A DNA stretch of 64,000 nt. Origin: Pedobacter zeaxanthinifaciens. Lineage in GTDB: Bacteria > Bacteroidota > Bacteroidia > Sphingobacteriales > Sphingobacteriaceae. Made by a program: the position numbers and the translations under genes. The notes beneath the pieces were generated by a model. That model had not been told where the DNA came from and made no database searches. It saw nothing but the letters and a program-made list of their open reading frames with translations. Shown piece after piece: positions 8,462-16,866 of this stretch. Position 1 is the stretch's first letter; each line of letters starts with the position of its first letter. The stretch lies in assembly GCF_003313335.1 (NCBI RefSeq), contig NZ_QMHP01000002.1:434001-498000 (forward strand), given 5' to 3'.

Positions 8462-9052
8462 TTACATTATTTTGTAACTGCCGTCTATAAAAATAAGTTT
8501 AAATCGCGGCAGCATATAACCTTCAACTGATATTTCTTTTAACTTGCCCTCTAACCTAATGTACTTGCCTTCTAAAGCTTCTTTTGAATCTTTTATGCCG
8601 TTTTTTATTTTTACGTAGTCGAAACAGAAAATTTGTGTGCCAGCAGCATTATTTACACAAGTAAAAAATGTATTCTTATCATCATCTGAGATATGAGTGC
8701 AATTAATATTGCAGTCTTCAATAAAAGGGTGGGCGGGCATTATCATTTCAGTTGATTTTAAGAAATAAACTTTTTGTAGGGCTTCTTTCTTGCTAAGTTT
8801 ATTTTCGTTTAATAAACCTCCAACTGAGTAAATATAAATATATCGTAGTATTTTTCTCTCCGTCTGAAAGTCTTCAAGCAATTCGATCTCCGAGAGTAAT
8901 TTTTTAGTCTGATTTTCGGATTTAGTCCAGTTTTCCTCAGATAAAGAAGTTAATATGCTATTATATTTTGCATTAAAGTTTTGTTGGTTTTGATTTTGTG
9001 CAATGCAATTAATAGAAATGCTTAGCAATAATAATAGCAATATTTTTTTCAT
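8462..9052 (-). CDS. Secreted hypothetical protein
   Basis: A 196-residue protein with a clear signal peptide (MKKILLLLLLSISINCIAQ). The mature part is helical in its first half (ENWTKSENQTKKLLSEIELL) and then has a cysteine-rich stretch (ECNIN/NCTH/FFTCVNN and IFCFDYVK, about 110-143). The C-terminal beta segment (LEGKYIRLEGKLKEISVEGYMLPRFKLIFIDG) looks like a small OB-like domain. I do not recognise a named family. It stands alone, with more than 160 bp on either side. Confidence 0.65.
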   Translation of the reverse strand: MKKILLLLLLSISINCIAQNQNQQNFNAKYNSILTSLSEENWTKSENQTKKLLSEIELLEDFQTERKILRYIYIYSVGGLLNENKLSKKEALQKVYFLKSTEMIMPAHPFIEDCNINCTHISDDDKNTFFTCVNNAAGTQIFCFDYVKIKNGIKDSKEALEGKYIRLEGKLKEISVEGYMLPRFKLIFIDGSYKIM

Positions 9053-9218
9053 TTTTTTATGTGAAACTATCTGATTTGATTTCTTTTCTCTTTAAGCAAG
9101 ATTTTAATCCTCGTTTACGTATTAAATTTACATTTTCTATCTATTTCGAGATTACATAATTTAAAACGAATGCAAAAGAATTTAAACTAAGTTAATGCTG
9201 CTAGCTAAATTAATCAAC

Positions 9219-9686
9219 TTACCACGCTTTGAACGGCTTGTTTGTCAAATTCGAATTGTAATATTTTTGTTTGCCGGTAACTTCAACACCAACCCATTCT
9301 GGAATACTAAAATTTTCGTCTTCGGTAGCCAGTTCTATTTCCGCTACAATTAGGCCAGCATTATCACCTAAAAATTCGTCAACCTCCCAAACTTTGCCAT
9401 CAACTGTTATCTTGTATCTAATTTTTGAAAGCTCGGCAGTTGAAAATTGATCTAACAATTCGCCTGCTTCTTTAAAAGGAATTTCATATTCAAATTCAGT
9501 ACGTACGGCACCAACAGAAATGCCTTTTATAGTTAGAAAACCTTGAGTGGTAGTTTGTCTCACTCTGATTGTTTTGTTTGGGTCGGTCAGTAAATAACCT
9601 TGTCGGTAGTACTCGCCTTCAGGTTTTTGCAATGCCTCCCATTTCAATTCATTTACCAAGTATTTTCTTTCTATTTCTAATCCCAT
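9219..9686 (-). CDS. CYTH domain protein (triphosphatase/adenylate cyclase class IV-like)
   Basis: A 155-residue stand-alone CYTH (triphosphate tunnel) protein. The diagnostic ExExK motif is MGLEIERKYLV (E4, E6, K8). The basic and acidic strand residues of the tunnel follow: IRVRQTTTQGFLTIKG (about 40-55), EFEYEIPF, KIRYKITVDGKVWEVDEFLGDNAGLIVAEIEL and the C-terminal VTGKQKYYNSNL. Bacterial single-domain members are mostly inorganic or thiamine triphosphatases; adenylate cyclase activity is possible. It is cytoplasmic. The product name should stay at family level. Confidence 0.9.
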   Translation of the reverse strand: MGLEIERKYLVNELKWEALQKPEGEYYRQGYLLTDPNKTIRVRQTTTQGFLTIKGISVGAVRTEFEYEIPFKEAGELLDQFSTAELSKIRYKITVDGKVWEVDEFLGDNAGLIVAEIELATEDENFSIPEWVGVEVTGKQKYYNSNLTNKPFKAW

Positions 9687-9718
9687 GATATTGCAAAGTT
9701 ATTGCGTTAATATTGCGC

Positions 9719-10447
9719 CTAATTTTTTTCCTTTAATTTTTTTGCTAAATTGATGGAATGTTTTAGTGAATTGACATTATCCCAATCGCTATGCGAAACA
9801 ATGATGTATTTTGGGGCAGGATATTTTTTCTCTACGTTTTTTAGGGTATTATAGTACGCTTTCGTATCAGCATCGCCTAAAAATCCTAAATTTTTAGCGT
9901 CAACACCTTTAATCAAACAGCCGCCATATAAAATTTTTTCTTTGTTAAAGCCAATTACAATATTATCAATAGTGTGTCCCGGCCCTGGGTAATAGGTTTC
10001 AAAACTATAGTTTCCAACATGAAAAGTTGTGTCTTTATTGATGATGTTTTCGGCTCTTTTATTATTGTTCTTTTTACTCAATTCATCTGTAAGCTTGGTT
10101 GTGTACGTTTTAATGCCTTTTTGCCTATAGTATTCCAATCCTGCAGTGCGGTCATCATGCCAATGTGTAGCAATGCAAATATTAACGGTTTTATGGTGCT
10201 TAAATTGAATGCTATCCAATAAAGGCTGAAATTGAGTAGTGTCCCAAGGTGTATCGAATAAAATCACTCCTTCGCTGGTAACTAAGTACATACCATTTGC
10301 CGGAACCTTAGTGTTTTCATAATTGCCATACGTGGTGTAGATATAAAAATTGTCGGTAAGATGAGCAATTTTAAGTTTCGGTTGAGTAGTTTGTCCGAAA
10401 GATTTGCTTAGTGAAAAGAGAAGTATAGCTAGTAATATTTTTTGCAT
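9719..10447 (-). CDS. Subclass B1 metallo-beta-lactamase
   Basis: A 242-residue periplasmic zinc hydrolase with signal peptide MQKILLAILLFSLSKSFG. All B1 zinc ligands are visible: H95, H97 and D99 in ATHWHDDRTAGL, H158 in PGPGHTIDN, C177 in YGGCLIKG and H219 in VSHSDWD. The substrate-binding lysine expected three residues after the cysteine is present (K180). The block order and spacing match the chromosomal BlaB/IND-type B1 enzymes of Bacteroidota, which hydrolyse penicillins, cephalosporins and carbapenems; activity here is inferred. The usual GHDEW around the last histidine is SHSDW. The gene is single, with no mobile element beside it, and is therefore probably intrinsic. Confidence 0.9.
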   Translation of the reverse strand: MQKILLAILLFSLSKSFGQTTQPKLKIAHLTDNFYIYTTYGNYENTKVPANGMYLVTSEGVILFDTPWDTTQFQPLLDSIQFKHHKTVNICIATHWHDDRTAGLEYYRQKGIKTYTTKLTDELSKKNNNKRAENIINKDTTFHVGNYSFETYYPGPGHTIDNIVIGFNKEKILYGGCLIKGVDAKNLGFLGDADTKAYYNTLKNVEKKYPAPKYIIVSHSDWDNVNSLKHSINLAKKLKEKN

Positions 10448-10528
10448 CGTCAGTTTTGGATAAAGTTGGTACTGCTAAAATTAAACTTTTTATATCGACA
10501 ATTTTAAGATTTTACTGGAATAATCGGT

Positions 10529-11224
10529 TTAAAAGATGCTCATGTCAAGTTCATCGAAGTCTTTTATTGATGACAGCTTGATAAGTTTACTTACAGCCAC
10601 AGATTTCGATGTTTCTTTAAATATCTCTTTACCATCCTTAGTTGTTTTAATGACCTCCCGTATCAGTTTCTTTTTGTTCAAAAAGTTAATGCTTTCTTCG
10701 TCGAAGGTCACCCAATCAGAGACAAAATTACTACGGTAGGCATTGTCGTAACCTATCAACTGAAAATCCGAGTTTTGAAATCTGAATGTATAGCTCCAAT
10801 ATCCGTATCGACCATGTGAGTAATAAATTATTAAATTTCCTTTCTTTATTTTGACCGAGAGTTCGGGTGCAAAATAAACTCCGCCGTCCTCATTTTCAGA
10901 AGAAAAGCACTTGTGATTTTTAGTGGCCAATTCAAATTGATTGCCTTTTTTGAATAACACAATTATGCCTCGTCTGTTGCGGTCTAGCCTTTCCCCACTT
11001 TCATTAGTGATAATTTGGTTTTTGTCAGTGCTTTTTATGATGAATACGCAATCTTCAGCCCCATCTTTATTTAAATCGCCTTTTATGGTGTTAACCACGA
11101 CAAACCCTTTCGGTAAAAAGTCTGAAGCATTCCGTTGCTTAATCTGTGCAGCAGCCGTGGTAGCTAAGGTTATCAGTAAAATTGTAATTAGATTTTTTAT
11201 GTTAGTTTGATTCGTCATTTTCAT
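10529..11224 (-). CDS. Secreted protein with FG-GAP-like calcium-binding motif
   Basis: A 231-residue exported protein. An N-terminal hydrophobic signal (ITILLITLATTAAAQ) is followed by LPKGFVVVNTIKGDLNKDGAEDCVFII, where DLNKDGAEDC resembles the DxNxDGxxD calcium loop of FG-GAP/VCBS blades. The rest contains beta strands (SVKIKKGNLIIYYSHGRYGYWSYTFRFQNSDFQLIGYD), which is typical of a Bacteroidota family usually annotated as hypothetical. Its role is unknown. It is the last gene of the minus-strand block before valS, which is transcribed divergently. Confidence 0.7.
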   Translation of the reverse strand: MKMTNQTNIKNLITILLITLATTAAAQIKQRNASDFLPKGFVVVNTIKGDLNKDGAEDCVFIIKSTDKNQIITNESGERLDRNRRGIIVLFKKGNQFELATKNHKCFSSENEDGGVYFAPELSVKIKKGNLIIYYSHGRYGYWSYTFRFQNSDFQLIGYDNAYRSNFVSDWVTFDEESINFLNKKKLIREVIKTTKDGKEIFKETSKSVAVSKLIKLSSIKDFDELDMSIF

Positions 11225-11443
11225 AACAATTTATACTTTGGCAAGACCTATTCAGTGGCAAATGTACATCTGAAAAGATGTATGTCTATATGAAGGCCTG
11301 AATATACCCAAAGCTAATAGTCGTTGGCAAAGGAACAATAAATAATCTTCAATGATGAATAAACTAATTAACTGATGAGGTACTGAACTAATAAACCAAC
11401 AAACTAAAAATCAAAAAACCAGCTAATCAACCAAGCAAATTTC

Positions 11444-11451
11444 TATTTTTG
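11444..11451 (+). promoter_or_regulatory. valS promoter, -7 element
   Basis: TATTTTTG matches the Bacteroidota -7 consensus TAnnTTTG exactly and lies 25 bp before the valS ATG. No good TTTG element is seen at the -33 distance. Confidence 0.55.
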
Positions 11452-11476
11452 CAAAATAATTTTTTTACCGACACTG

Positions 11477-14143
11477 ATGAGTTTATCAACGAAATACAAT
11501 CCGCAGGAAACAGAAAACAAATGGTATAGCTACTGGATGGAAAAGCGATTTTTTCACTCAGAGCCCGATGAGCGTGAACCTTACACCATCGTGATTCCGC
11601 CACCTAATGTAACTGGTGTGCTGCACATGGGACACATGCTTAACAATACCATTCAGGATGTATTGATCCGTAAAGCTCGTATGCAGGGTAAAAATGCGTG
11701 TTGGGTGCCCGGTACTGACCATGCTTCTATTGCTACCGAAGCAAAAGTGGTAGCCATGTTGAAAGAAAAGGGCATCAACAAAAAGGATATCGGCCGTGAG
11801 GAGTTTTTAAAGTATGCTTGGGAGTGGAAAGAAAAGTATGGCGGTATCATTTTAGAGCAGTTGAAAAAACTTGGTGCAAGTTGCGACTGGGATCGTACCC
11901 GTTTCACCATGGAGGAAGATTTGTCGGAAGCGGTGATTGATAGCTTTATCCATTTATATAAAAAAGGATGGATTTATCGTGGCATTAGGATGGTAAACTG
12001 GGATCCAGCTGGTAAAACTGCGGTTTCCGATGAAGAGGTAATCCGTAAGGAAGTAAACCAAAAGTTATATTACATTAAGTATAAAATCGTTAATGCAGAA
12101 GCAGGAAAGTCTGACCACCTTGTAGTAGCAACTACACGTCCTGAAACGATTATGGCCGATGCAGCGATTTGTATCAACCCTAATGATGAACGTTTTGCTC
12201 ATTTGAAAGGAAAAAAAGTGTATGTGCCGCTGGTAAACCACGAAATTCCGGTAATTGAGGATGAGTACGTGGATATGGAGTTTGGTACAGGTTGTTTGAA
12301 AGTGACACCTGCTCATGATTTAAACGATTATGAACTTGGTGTAAAGCATAAATTGCCTGCTACCGATATTTTGAATGATGATGGTACCTTGAACGAATTG
12401 GCAGTGATTTTAGTAGGAGAGGACAGGTTTGTAGCTCGTAAGAAAATTGCTAAAATGTTGGAGGAAGCTGGTCATTTGGAGAAGGTAGAGGACTATAAAT
12501 CGCAGGTTGGATTTTCGGAACGTACAGATGTGCCTATTGAACCAAAACTTTCGATGCAGTGGTTTGTGAAAATGAAAGAGATGGCTCAGCCTGCTTTGGA
12601 TGATGTGCTGAACGGTGAGGTGAATTTGATTCCAAATAAGTTTGAAAATACTTACCGCCATTGGATGGAAAATGTACGCGACTGGAATATTTCTCGTCAG
12701 TTGTGGTGGGGACAACAAATTCCTGCTTGGTACGATGATAAGGGCGATTGGGTAGTGGCCAAAACCAAGGAAGAAGCTTTGGAAGAGTTTTGGAAGAAGA
12801 AACATTTGGAAGACGCCAATACAGATAAGGCTGGATTTTTAGCACAGCTGGCGCCTTTTATCAAACAAGATGAAGACGTGATGGACACTTGGTTCTCCTC
12901 GTGGTTGTGGCCAATTTCAGTTTTTGATGGCTTTAAAAATCCTGATAATAAAGATTTTAATTACTACTATCCAACCAATGATTTGGTTACGGCTCCTGAA
13001 ATTTTGTTTTTCTGGGTAGCTCGTATGATTATGGCTGGTCGTGAGTTTACTGGCAAAAAACCATTCACTAACGTATACTTAACTGGTATCGTTCGTGATA
13101 AGTTGGGTCGTAAAATGTCAAAATCATTAGGCAACTCGCCTGATCCAATTGGTTTAATCGAGCAGTACGGTGCTGATGGCGTTAGGGTTGGTATGTTAAT
13201 GTCGTCGCCTGCAGGTAACGATTTAATGTTTGATGAAGCTTACTGTGAGCAGGGTAGAAATTTTGCGTCTAAAATTTGGAATGCTTTCCGTTTGGTGAAA
13301 GGTTGGGAGGCCGATACAAGTTTGGCTAACCCTAATGAGCAGGCTATTGCTTGGTTCGAAAGCCGTTTTAATGAAGCACTTACTGAGATAGAGCACAATT
13401 TCAAACAGTATCGTTTGTCAGAGGCACTAATGGCAACTTATAAATTGGTATGGGATGATTTCTGTGCTTGGTACTTAGAAATGGTAAAACCTGCATATCA
13501 GCAACCAATTGACGCTGCAACTAAAGCTGCTACGGTGAATTTCTTCGAGCAAATTTTGAAGTTGTTGCACCCATTTATGCCTTTCATTACTGAAGAACTT
13601 TACCATGATGAGATTTTTGGCGAACGTACCGCTATGGATTGCTGTATTGTTGCTGACTACCCAGTGATTGGTGCAATTAATGAAACGTTGTTAAAGGAGG
13701 CGGAGTTGGTTAAAGGTTTGATTTCGGAAATCAGGAATGTGAGAAACAGCAGGCAAATTTCTCCAAAAGAGAGTTTGGAATTGAGCATAAAAGTAAATTC
13801 AGAAACCAATTACACCAATTGGTTGGCTAATGTATACAAGTTGGCTAATGTAAGCAAAGCTGATTTTGTTAGCGATAAATTGGTTGGTGCTGCTGCATTT
13901 ATGGTAGGTAAGGACGAGTTTTTTATTCCTTTGAGCCAAAATGTGGATGTGGATGCTGAACGCGAACGTTTAACGAAAGAACTAGAATATTTGCAAGGCT
14001 TCTTGAAATCGGTAGATGCGAAGTTGGCTAATGAGCGTTTTGTACAGAACGCAAAGCCCGAGATTATTGCTAATGAACGTAATAAAAAAGCAGATGCGGA
14101 ATCGAAGATTGCTATAATTCAGGATAGTTTAGCGGCTTTGTAA
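11477..14143 (+). CDS. valS: Valyl-tRNA synthetase
   Basis: An 888-residue class Ia aminoacyl-tRNA synthetase that charges tRNA-Val with valine. The HIGH motif is HMGH at 50-53 in PPNVTGVLHMGH, and the KMSKS motif is at 546-550 in GRKMSKSLGNSPDP. The editing (CP1) domain lies between them (TTRPETIMADAAICINP), followed by the anticodon-binding domain and a C-terminal coiled-coil arm (about 825-888, rich in E, K and L) typical of ValRS. Full length for the family. No T-box or leader peptide is seen in the short 5' region. A MITE-like repeat follows immediately downstream. Confidence 0.98.
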   Translation: MSLSTKYNPQETENKWYSYWMEKRFFHSEPDEREPYTIVIPPPNVTGVLHMGHMLNNTIQDVLIRKARMQGKNACWVPGTDHASIATEAKVVAMLKEKGINKKDIGREEFLKYAWEWKEKYGGIILEQLKKLGASCDWDRTRFTMEEDLSEAVIDSFIHLYKKGWIYRGIRMVNWDPAGKTAVSDEEVIRKEVNQKLYYIKYKIVNAEAGKSDHLVVATTRPETIMADAAICINPNDERFAHLKGKKVYVPLVNHEIPVIEDEYVDMEFGTGCLKVTPAHDLNDYELGVKHKLPATDILNDDGTLNELAVILVGEDRFVARKKIAKMLEEAGHLEKVEDYKSQVGFSERTDVPIEPKLSMQWFVKMKEMAQPALDDVLNGEVNLIPNKFENTYRHWMENVRDWNISRQLWWGQQIPAWYDDKGDWVVAKTKEEALEEFWKKKHLEDANTDKAGFLAQLAPFIKQDEDVMDTWFSSWLWPISVFDGFKNPDNKDFNYYYPTNDLVTAPEILFFWVARMIMAGREFTGKKPFTNVYLTGIVRDKLGRKMSKSLGNSPDPIGLIEQYGADGVRVGMLMSSPAGNDLMFDEAYCEQGRNFASKIWNAFRLVKGWEADTSLANPNEQAIAWFESRFNEALTEIEHNFKQYRLSEALMATYKLVWDDFCAWYLEMVKPAYQQPIDAATKAATVNFFEQILKLLHPFMPFITEELYHDEIFGERTAMDCCIVADYPVIGAINETLLKEAELVKGLISEIRNVRNSRQISPKESLELSIKVNSETNYTNWLANVYKLANVSKADFVSDKLVGAAAFMVGKDEFFIPLSQNVDVDAERERLTKELEYLQGFLKSVDAKLANERFVQNAKPEIIANERNKKADAESKIAIIQDSLAAL

Positions 14144-14194
14144 TTAGGTACTAAAGGCTATAACTGAAGGACTGTTTCTTGTTAAGTCAATAAA

Positions 14195-14385
14195 CCCTCT
14201 CTGCCCTTTGGGCATCTCTCCCTGGGAGGGAGAGAGTAGCGTATTGCCTAGTTTGCCGTTTAAATGTTTTATATTTTAGTTGAGCTGAAATCATCACTGG
14301 TTTGCATTACTGAGAATATAAAAGTGTCATTATAAAACTGTGCTATTCTCTCCCTCTCAGGGAGAGATGGCGAAGCCAGAGAGGG
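14195..14385. repeat. MITE-like palindromic element, copy C (191 bp, diverged core)
   Basis: It begins CCCTCTCTGCCCTTTGGGCA and ends CCAGAGAGGG, with the same folded ends as the elements at 652 and 918. The core is shorter and mostly different, apart from short matches such as GTTTAAA and GCTATTCTCTCC. It lies 51 bp downstream of valS and could act as its hairpin terminator. Confidence 0.7.
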
Positions 14386-14491
14386 TGGCTACATTGTAAA
14401 GTAAACTACACCTGTATCAAGGCTTTTACATCTAAAACATTAATTTTAGAACAAAACTTCTTTTCTTTAACTTTTAAATAAATTACCAGAT

Positions 14492-15043
14492 ATGAAAAGA
14501 ATTTTCTTGCTTTTTGCTGCTGCAGTACTTTTTTCTTGTTCTAATAATGAAACCAAAGAGGCTCCGGTTGCTTCCAATATCTTCATCGAAAGAAATGTTT
14601 CTGAGTTTGTAGCACAACACCCTGAATGGACTAACGGCGACAATACCAATGAAGAAATCACCGATAAATTTCAGCATGAAGTTAAACGTTGGAGCAACGA
14701 AGAAGATTTTTTGAAAGATATGCCACTACAGTTGAGAGAATTGAGAGATACCACACTAAATGGCACTGCATTTAAAATAGGCACTTTTACTGGTTACAAC
14801 GACAACACGCGACCTAGCGGCTCGATACTAAATTACATACAAGTGAAAATTGATGGTGTGCTTTCTCCAGAGCAGTTAGCTCAAGTGAAAATTGATGGTA
14901 AATACAATTTGGAAGGCATGTTGTACAAGCAAGGCAGCAGAAAAGACGTGAAGTTAATTAGCGTAGCAGATTTTAAAGGCTATGATTTAGGTAAATACCT
15001 CTTTTCCTTAACTAAAATTACGCCTATTGCAGCTAAACCTTAA
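14492..15043 (+). CDS. Lipoprotein of unknown function
   Basis: A 183-residue protein with a lipoprotein signal (MKRIFLLFAAAVLFSCSN, cysteine at 16). The mature domain from about 30 (FIERNVSEFVAQHPEWTN) includes a repeated VKIDG strand (YIQVKIDGVLSPEQLAQVKIDGKYNLEG, about 113-140) and ends with KYLFSLTKITPI. I do not recognise a named family. It is convergent with the DUF1801 gene, with only one base between the two stop codons, so the two transcripts probably overlap at their 3' ends. Confidence 0.65.
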   Translation: MKRIFLLFAAAVLFSCSNNETKEAPVASNIFIERNVSEFVAQHPEWTNGDNTNEEITDKFQHEVKRWSNEEDFLKDMPLQLRELRDTTLNGTAFKIGTFTGYNDNTRPSGSILNYIQVKIDGVLSPEQLAQVKIDGKYNLEGMLYKQGSRKDVKLISVADFKGYDLGKYLFSLTKITPIAAKP

Positions 15044-15044
15044 A

Positions 15045-15434
15045 TTATTTTAAGCGTTCCAGCTGCCCTTTGCGTTTAACCAAGTTCTTATAATCCCATT
15101 GTATGGCAACCGCTTTTTCTAGCCATCGCTTTAAATCGGGTATATTTATTTGGGTTGCGCTGGTATACCTAATTTCAGCGGCTTTAAAAGATCCTTCGTT
15201 TTTAAGGGCAGGCTCATCAAAAGATTGCCCGCTCCAAAACAACAGGCGAACGCTATCCTTTAGTTTGCTATAGCCAACAATTGGGTTGCCATTCAAAAAC
15301 CAAACTGGATGTGCATGCCAAATTTTACTCTCTGCGTTGCTCAAATTGGCATCAATCGTCGTTGCTAATGCATCACAAATTGCCTTGTCGTTTACTTCCT
15401 GTTTATTGTTGTAGGCTTCAATTTCGTTGTTCAT
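15045..15434 (-). CDS. DUF1801 domain protein
   Basis: A 129-residue cytoplasmic protein with the DUF1801 pattern: WHAHPVWFLNGNPIVGYSKLKDSVRLLFWSG in the middle and a C-terminal IPDLKRWLEKAV helix. Its start lies inside the 3' end of the DinB-family gene (17-bp overlap), which suggests translational coupling. Function unknown; it is not closely similar to the DUF1801 protein at 6344-6799. Confidence 0.82.
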   Translation of the reverse strand: MNNEIEAYNNKQEVNDKAICDALATTIDANLSNAESKIWHAHPVWFLNGNPIVGYSKLKDSVRLLFWSGQSFDEPALKNEGSFKAAEIRYTSATQINIPDLKRWLEKAVAIQWDYKNLVKRKGQLERLK

Positions 15435-16002
15435 TAGGATTTTGATTTAGAAATTCATCGGTGAAATGTGCTTTCTGTTGCGTTTGCGCAAATTTTGCGT
15501 CGTTAAAACTTTGTGATTTTCCTTTAGGTATAGATAGAGATTGCCATTGCTGTTGTGCAAGCATTTTTCCTAGCATTACAATTTGTCCAATGTGGTAGGG
15601 GTAGTGCGCTAACTGACGGTTTAAAGCCTCAATTACCGTATGGCCTTGGTTTCTGATGTACACTATTTTTCCCAAATCATCATCGGTTAAGGCGTTGATA
15701 GCTTCTAGAAAGCAATCCCAACCTTTCTCCCATTGTTCTAGTACTTCTTGTTTGGTAGTTGCTTTTACCTCAAATTCTGCATCTCGGTTACGCCATTCTT
15801 TTTCGCCATCGGAGGTAAGGAAATCTGTAAATCGCGATAGCATATTGCCCGAAAGGTGGTTAACGATAATCGCAATGCTGTTGCTATCCTCATTAAATTG
15901 CCAAAAAAATGCTTCTTCATTGAGCTGTGCAAAGGTTTTGTCGCCAAGCATTTTATAATATTGAAATTGCTTTTTGGTGCTTTCGAGATAATCAAGGTTC
16001 AT
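15418..16002 (-). CDS. DinB-like DUF1572 family protein
   Basis: A 194-residue four-helix-bundle protein of the DinB/DUF1572 type. Candidate metal-ligand histidines are in IVNHLSGNM (about 48) and in RQLAHYPYHIGQIVML (about 132 and 136), giving the usual one-plus-two arrangement (H...HxxxH). DinB-like proteins bind divalent metal and include bacillithiol- or mycothiol-dependent transferases; the substrate here is unknown. It is upstream of and overlaps the DUF1801 gene, and the two form a small operon. Confidence 0.85.
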   Translation of the reverse strand: MNLDYLESTKKQFQYYKMLGDKTFAQLNEEAFFWQFNEDSNSIAIIVNHLSGNMLSRFTDFLTSDGEKEWRNRDAEFEVKATTKQEVLEQWEKGWDCFLEAINALTDDDLGKIVYIRNQGHTVIEALNRQLAHYPYHIGQIVMLGKMLAQQQWQSLSIPKGKSQSFNDAKFAQTQQKAHFTDEFLNQNPNEQRN

Positions 16003-16081
16003 GATTTGGTGTTTTTTTTACTTAAAGATAGGAGGATTTTTGGTTTTTAAAATCCTTGTTTTAGGATTTTGCGAAAAAGAA

Positions 16082-16510
16082 TTTGCTTTACGTTCTCCGT
16101 GTACTTTGCGGTCATTTTTTAACGCAAAGTAAAAGGAGTTTCTCTAAGAACGCCAAAGTGTTTAATCTAGAAAATAGATTCCTCCTAGCGTCGGAATGAC
16201 AAAGTTCGAAAAAGTTAGACTGAAATTTAAACAGTTTCTTAATAGAAAAGTTAGTTTTTCTTTGCGTTCTCCGTGTACTTTGCGGTTATTTTTTAACGCG
16301 AAGGACTCAAAGGCGTTTTAATTTAGAAGATAGATTCCTCCTAGCGTCGGAATGACAAAGGCCGAAAAAAGTTAAACTGATTATTCTTTATATCGTGTTG
16401 GTCATTTTGCTTTGTGGTTATTTTAACGCAAAGGAAAAGGAGTTTCTTGGAGGACGCAAAGGCGTTTTAGTAAGTTAGTTTTGCTTTGCGTGCTTTGTGT
16501 ACTTTGCGGT
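16082..16510. repeat. Array of diverged intergenic repeats (GTACTTTGCGG family)
   Basis: Three to four irregular copies of a unit containing CTCCGTGTACTTTGCGG, then TTTTTTAACGCAAAG, and (in two copies 156 bp apart, at 16181 and 16337) CCTCCTAGCGTCGGAATGAC. The last piece also occurs once at 4926-4957. No reading frame runs through the array. It separates the DinB gene from the TPP riboswitch. Confidence 0.7.
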
Positions 16511-16624
16511 TATACTTTTAAATCGTTGATGTTGTTAAGGCCTATTTGTCTAACCTAAGTGGGGTTTTGCTGTTGGTTTTTGAACTGAAATTTTGCATTT
16601 ATAAAAAGAATAATAACTTTGCAG

Positions 16625-16800
16625 CATCAATAAGGGGTGCCTTGTTTTGCATGAAACACAAATAAAGGCTGAGATCATACCCATTTTAAGGTGAAAGTTA
16701 ATAGGTACAAGATGAGGTTTTAAAACCTAATTCCCAATTCCTAATCACTTAAGCCCTAAATGCACCTGATCCAGGTAATGCTGGCGTAGGGATGGTTTAT
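16625..16800 (+). promoter_or_regulatory. TPP riboswitch (THI element) with enlarged J2/4
   Basis: All conserved THI blocks are present in order: AAGGGGTGCC (P2 5' side), the P3 hairpin closing with AAAGGC, CTGAGATCATACCC (J3/2 and P2 3' side, to 16682), then CACCTGATCCAGG (P4/P5), TAATGCTGG (L5/P5) and CGTAGGGAT (P4 and P1 side). The P5 stem CCAG/CTGG is perfect. Unusual: 81 nucleotides (16683-16763) separate ACCC from ACCTGAT, where a handful is normal. The insert contains the palindrome AGGTTTTAAAACCT and low-complexity sequence. Downstream, AACCC and GGGTT just before the start codon could form the expression-platform stem. Confidence 0.93.
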
Positions 16801-16866
16801 GAAGTTTAACTAAAGTCGGGAGTAACCCCTACTTACCGATGGGTTTAACTAAAAAACAACAAAAAG

